NCBI RefSeq assembly: GCF_017884005.1
Contig: NZ_QFAY01000001.1
Coordinates: 111,682-175,681 of the forward strand
Length of the DNA stretch: 64,000 nucleotides
Direction of reading: 5' to 3'
Source of the DNA: Streptococcus panodentis
Lineage (GTDB): Bacteria; Bacillota; Bacilli; Lactobacillales; Streptococcaceae
Positions 63,690 to 64,000 of this stretch are shown here, in pieces. The stretch's first letter is position 1, and each line of letters opens with the position of its first letter. The translations under genes were made by a program, and so were the position numbers. Below the pieces are notes generated by a model. The model was not told the origin of the DNA. It worked only from the letters and a program-made list of their open reading frames with translations, and ran no database searches.

Positions 63690-64000
63690 TTAAGCGCTGG
63701 CTCCAGATGTGGCATCGGCAGCAGCACCGCCGTGTCCTCCGTCTCCTCCTCCGGCATCGGAAGCACCAGAAGTAGCGTCAGCAGAGCCGTGCCCGCCGCC
63801 GGCAGGAGCAAAAGGACCGCTGCCTCCGACTAAGCGCTGACCGGTTGTCTCTAGGTACCAGTCCAGCCAAGGCTGGAAGTTGAAGACGATTTCATTGATA
63901 CCGGCATAAGAGCCGTCAGGATAGTACATAGCCTGATAATTATGGGTATTGATGACACCTTCAGGCGAGCCCGGCACAATCGTCCGGACGTATTCCTGAT
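63690..64000 (-). CDS. 3' part of a protein with a Gly/Ala/Asp/His-rich tail
   Basis: The frame stays open to the window edge, so the N-terminus is missing. The visible part has a globular segment (GVINTHNYQAMYYPDGSYAG, INEIVFNFQPWLDWYLETTG) and, from about 40 residues before the stop, a low-complexity tail of GGGHGSADATSGASDAGGGD type with repeated ATSGAS units. There is no LPXTG. I do not recognise the family; the tail suggests a flexible, perhaps secreted or metal-binding end. Confidence 0.6.
   Translation of the reverse strand, partial: QEYVRTIVPGSPEGVINTHNYQAMYYPDGSYAGINEIVFNFQPWLDWYLETTGQRLVGGSGPFAPAGGGHGSADATSGASDAGGGDGGHGGAAADATSGASA

Overview
The window looks like the chromosome of a Streptococcus of the mitis/sanguinis group, most likely S. 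sanguinis or a close relative. This rests on the streptococcal gene sets and orders (LysR regulator-lspA-rluD, proBAC, fruRKA, dfr-small ORF-clpX-engB, rplJL), on BOX-type repeats, on LPXTG and YSIRK-type surface proteins, and on an IgA1-protease-type metallopeptidase with tandem 20-residue repeats of the kind described for S. sanguinis. No rRNA, tRNA, CRISPR array, prophage or recognisable insertion sequence was seen.

Layout. 1-2.1 kb: the 3' end of an LPXTG-anchored GH3-like glycosidase (with a relic second sorting signal after its stop) and a convergent secreted repeat protein. 2.2-6.3 kb: an oligopeptide-binding lipoprotein, a double-GNAT protein and a LysR regulator. 6.3-11.5 kb: lspA-rluD, then proline synthesis proBAC behind a decayed gene and a BOX element. 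11.6-16 kb: hemW (apparently leaderless), acyl-ACP thioesterase, NagD-like HAD phosphatase and two membrane proteins. 16.5-20.1 kb: the fructose operon fruR-fruK-fruA with a cre-like site and a dyad at its promoter. 20.5-25.7 kb: DUF1149, DegV, dapB, cca and an ABC-F ATPase in a tight run, followed by two AT-richer accessory genes. 26.8-35.9 kb: glucokinase, thyA, dfr, clpX, engB, a secreted glucosaminidase, an S-methylmethionine/homocysteine pair and a formate/nitrite channel.

36-38 kb is a decayed AT-rich patch: an orphan Ala-rich ORF, one intact lipoprotein, and pieces of at least one paralogue and of a membrane protein. rplJ-rplL follow with an L10-type leader. From 39.2 to 53.1 kb lies the main accessory region. 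It holds an 1834-residue IgA1-protease-like enzyme, then an apparent operon of a dynamin-like GTPase, a HerA/DUF87-type ATPase carrying a long Gly/Ser/Ala-rich insert, a WHE-type HNH nuclease toxin and a DUF6985-like immunity protein, then an orphan HicB-like antitoxin. The rplL terminator plus a promoter and start-codon module occurs on both sides of the protease gene. This suggests the protease was inserted between rplL and the dynamin gene with duplication of the junction.

53.2-64 kb returns to ordinary genes: a GNAT, a heterodimeric ABC exporter, LtrA and DUF218 membrane proteins (minus strand), brnQ, a CcdA-thioredoxin lipoprotein redox pair, and the 3' end of a protein with a Gly/Ala/His-rich tail. 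Noncoding gaps carry a small family of terminal-inverted-repeat elements (two complete, one half) and mosaic BOX-like repeats. The best candidate for an undescribed system is the GTPase-ATPase-toxin-immunity operon at 45.6-52.6 kb. All functional statements are from reading the sequence; no database search was run.
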